The notes under the pieces: generated by a model
Database searches by the model: none
Seen by the model: only the letters and a program-made list of their open reading frames with translations
What the model was told of the DNA's origin: nothing
Program-made: the position numbers and the translations under genes
From: Chitinophagaceae bacterium
Lineage (GTDB): Bacteria > Bacteroidota > Bacteroidia > Chitinophagales > Chitinophagaceae
Assembly (NCBI GenBank): GCA_947461495.1
Contig: CANHLV010000142.1
Location: forward strand, 1 to 5,492
Reading direction: 5' to 3'
Length of the DNA: 5,492 nt
Shown: piece by piece, positions 4,985 to 5,492 of the stretch
Layout of the letters: every line of letters starts with the position of its first letter
Position numbering within the stretch: position 1 is the stretch's first letter

Positions 4985-5492
4985 TTAAGGAATATTTGAA
5001 CTAATCAAACTAGTTGACGTATTGTTATTGATTATATTTTGTATTGTGCCTAGCAAATTAATGTCAATTTGTAGTAAAAAGTCTCTTTTCACTAAACCTT
5101 GATGTGGAGCATAGTAAGCATTAATATCCTGAGTGATAGGTTCGATTGAGATAGGTATAGGCAAGCTGCTGCTAATTGTAGGGTTTATAATTTCCGTTTT
5201 TACTTTTATTATATCATTATAATTGTTACTAGCAACGGTAATTGTTCCTCCGGTTTCAACTACAGTGTATCTCAGTGTAGCGTTAAAATTAAGCGTAATA
5301 CCACTTTGGTTTTGAGAAACTTCAAGCGGTTGTTCCCAGCTTGCACCAACTCCTGCATTATTAACTAAATATTTCAATTCTAGAGGAGGTAACTGAGCTG
5401 AAAGGCTGGTGTATTGATAATAATCGTTTACTGAGATATTGTAATATTCAGAGCTTAAACCATTTGAGTCTAATCTGTTGAAAATGCGATAA
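4985..5492 (-). CDS. Unrecognised protein, C-terminal part (5' end outside window)
   Basis: The minus-strand frame is open from the right edge to a TAA at 4985-4987, giving 168 visible residues. A TTG at 5375-5377 is not a likely start, because the frame continues upstream without a stop and with similar composition. I do not recognise the family. The visible part is rich in Asn, Ser, Thr, Tyr and Ile, has alternating polar/hydrophobic beta-like stretches (SGITLNFNATLRYTVVE), and contains YNDIIKVK (91-98) and YYAPHQGLVKRD (126-137). From memory, a 'Y-x-D-x-I-K-V' strand followed by 'YYA-x-x-x-GLVK' occurs near the end of many secreted or lipoprotein-like Bacteroidota proteins of unknown function, so an exported beta-rich protein is plausible. 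Any signal peptide or lipobox would be outside the window. The nearby bidirectional terminator supports a real transcript ending here. Confidence 0.72.
   Translation of the reverse strand, partial: YRIFNRLDSNGLSSEYYNISVNDYYQYTSLSAQLPPLELKYLVNNAGVGASWEQPLEVSQNQSGITLNFNATLRYTVVETGGTITVASNNYNDIIKVKTEIINPTISSSLPIPISIEPITQDINAYYAPHQGLVKRDFLLQIDINLLGTIQNIINNNTSTSLISSNIP

Overview
The window is AT-rich and looks like chromosomal DNA from a member of the Bacteroidota, probably near Chitinophagales/Sphingobacteriales. Three things support this. TAnnTTTG-type -7 promoter boxes lie just upstream of genes that lack clear Shine-Dalgarno sequences. The protein families have Bacteroidota flavour: an M1-peptidase tail, a Tgt without the usual zinc cysteines, and an OmpA-domain protein with a retropepsin-like N-terminal half. 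The intergenic DNA carries AAAAGT/ACTTTT-rich inverted repeats. I cannot name a genus from sequence alone.

Layout, left to right. (1) Bases 1-231 are the 3' end of a plus-strand gene, probably an M1-family metallopeptidase. (2) rsmG (16S rRNA G527 N7-methyltransferase) is on the minus strand at 232-864, and its stop codon directly abuts the peptidase stop codon. (3) A 111-base gap holds an AT-rich inverted repeat. (4) A membrane-anchored family 2 glycosyltransferase is on the minus strand, ending at 976 and probably starting at 2109. (5) A gap of about 380 bases between this gene and tgt is packed with short repeats: a GC-rich hairpin, a tandem 8-mer, two copies of the palindrome GTTCCATAGGAAC, and a second copy of the AT-rich inverted repeat. 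(6) tgt (queuine tRNA-guanine transglycosylase) is on the plus strand at 2493-3632. (7) A secreted three-part protein is on the plus strand at 3695-4822. It has a degenerate retropepsin-like domain, a middle beta-sandwich-like region and a C-terminal OmpA peptidoglycan-binding domain. (8) A strong bidirectional terminator, a perfect 20-bp inverted repeat, lies at 4926-4971. (9) The 3' part of an unrecognised minus-strand gene runs from 4985 off the right edge.

How the genes relate: rsmG and tgt both act on the translation apparatus (16S rRNA and tRNA modification). They are transcribed in opposite directions and separated by the glycosyltransferase and the repeat cluster, so they do not form one operon. 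The glycosyltransferase and rsmG run the same way and could share a transcript. tgt and the OmpA-domain gene are 62 bases apart, but the second has its own candidate promoter box. I see no defence system, CRISPR array, RNA gene or transposase.

The most unusual item is the OmpA-domain protein. Its N-terminal half looks like an aspartic-protease domain in which the catalytic Asp-Thr-Gly has become Ser-Glu-Asp, which suggests a pseudoprotease tethered to the cell wall.
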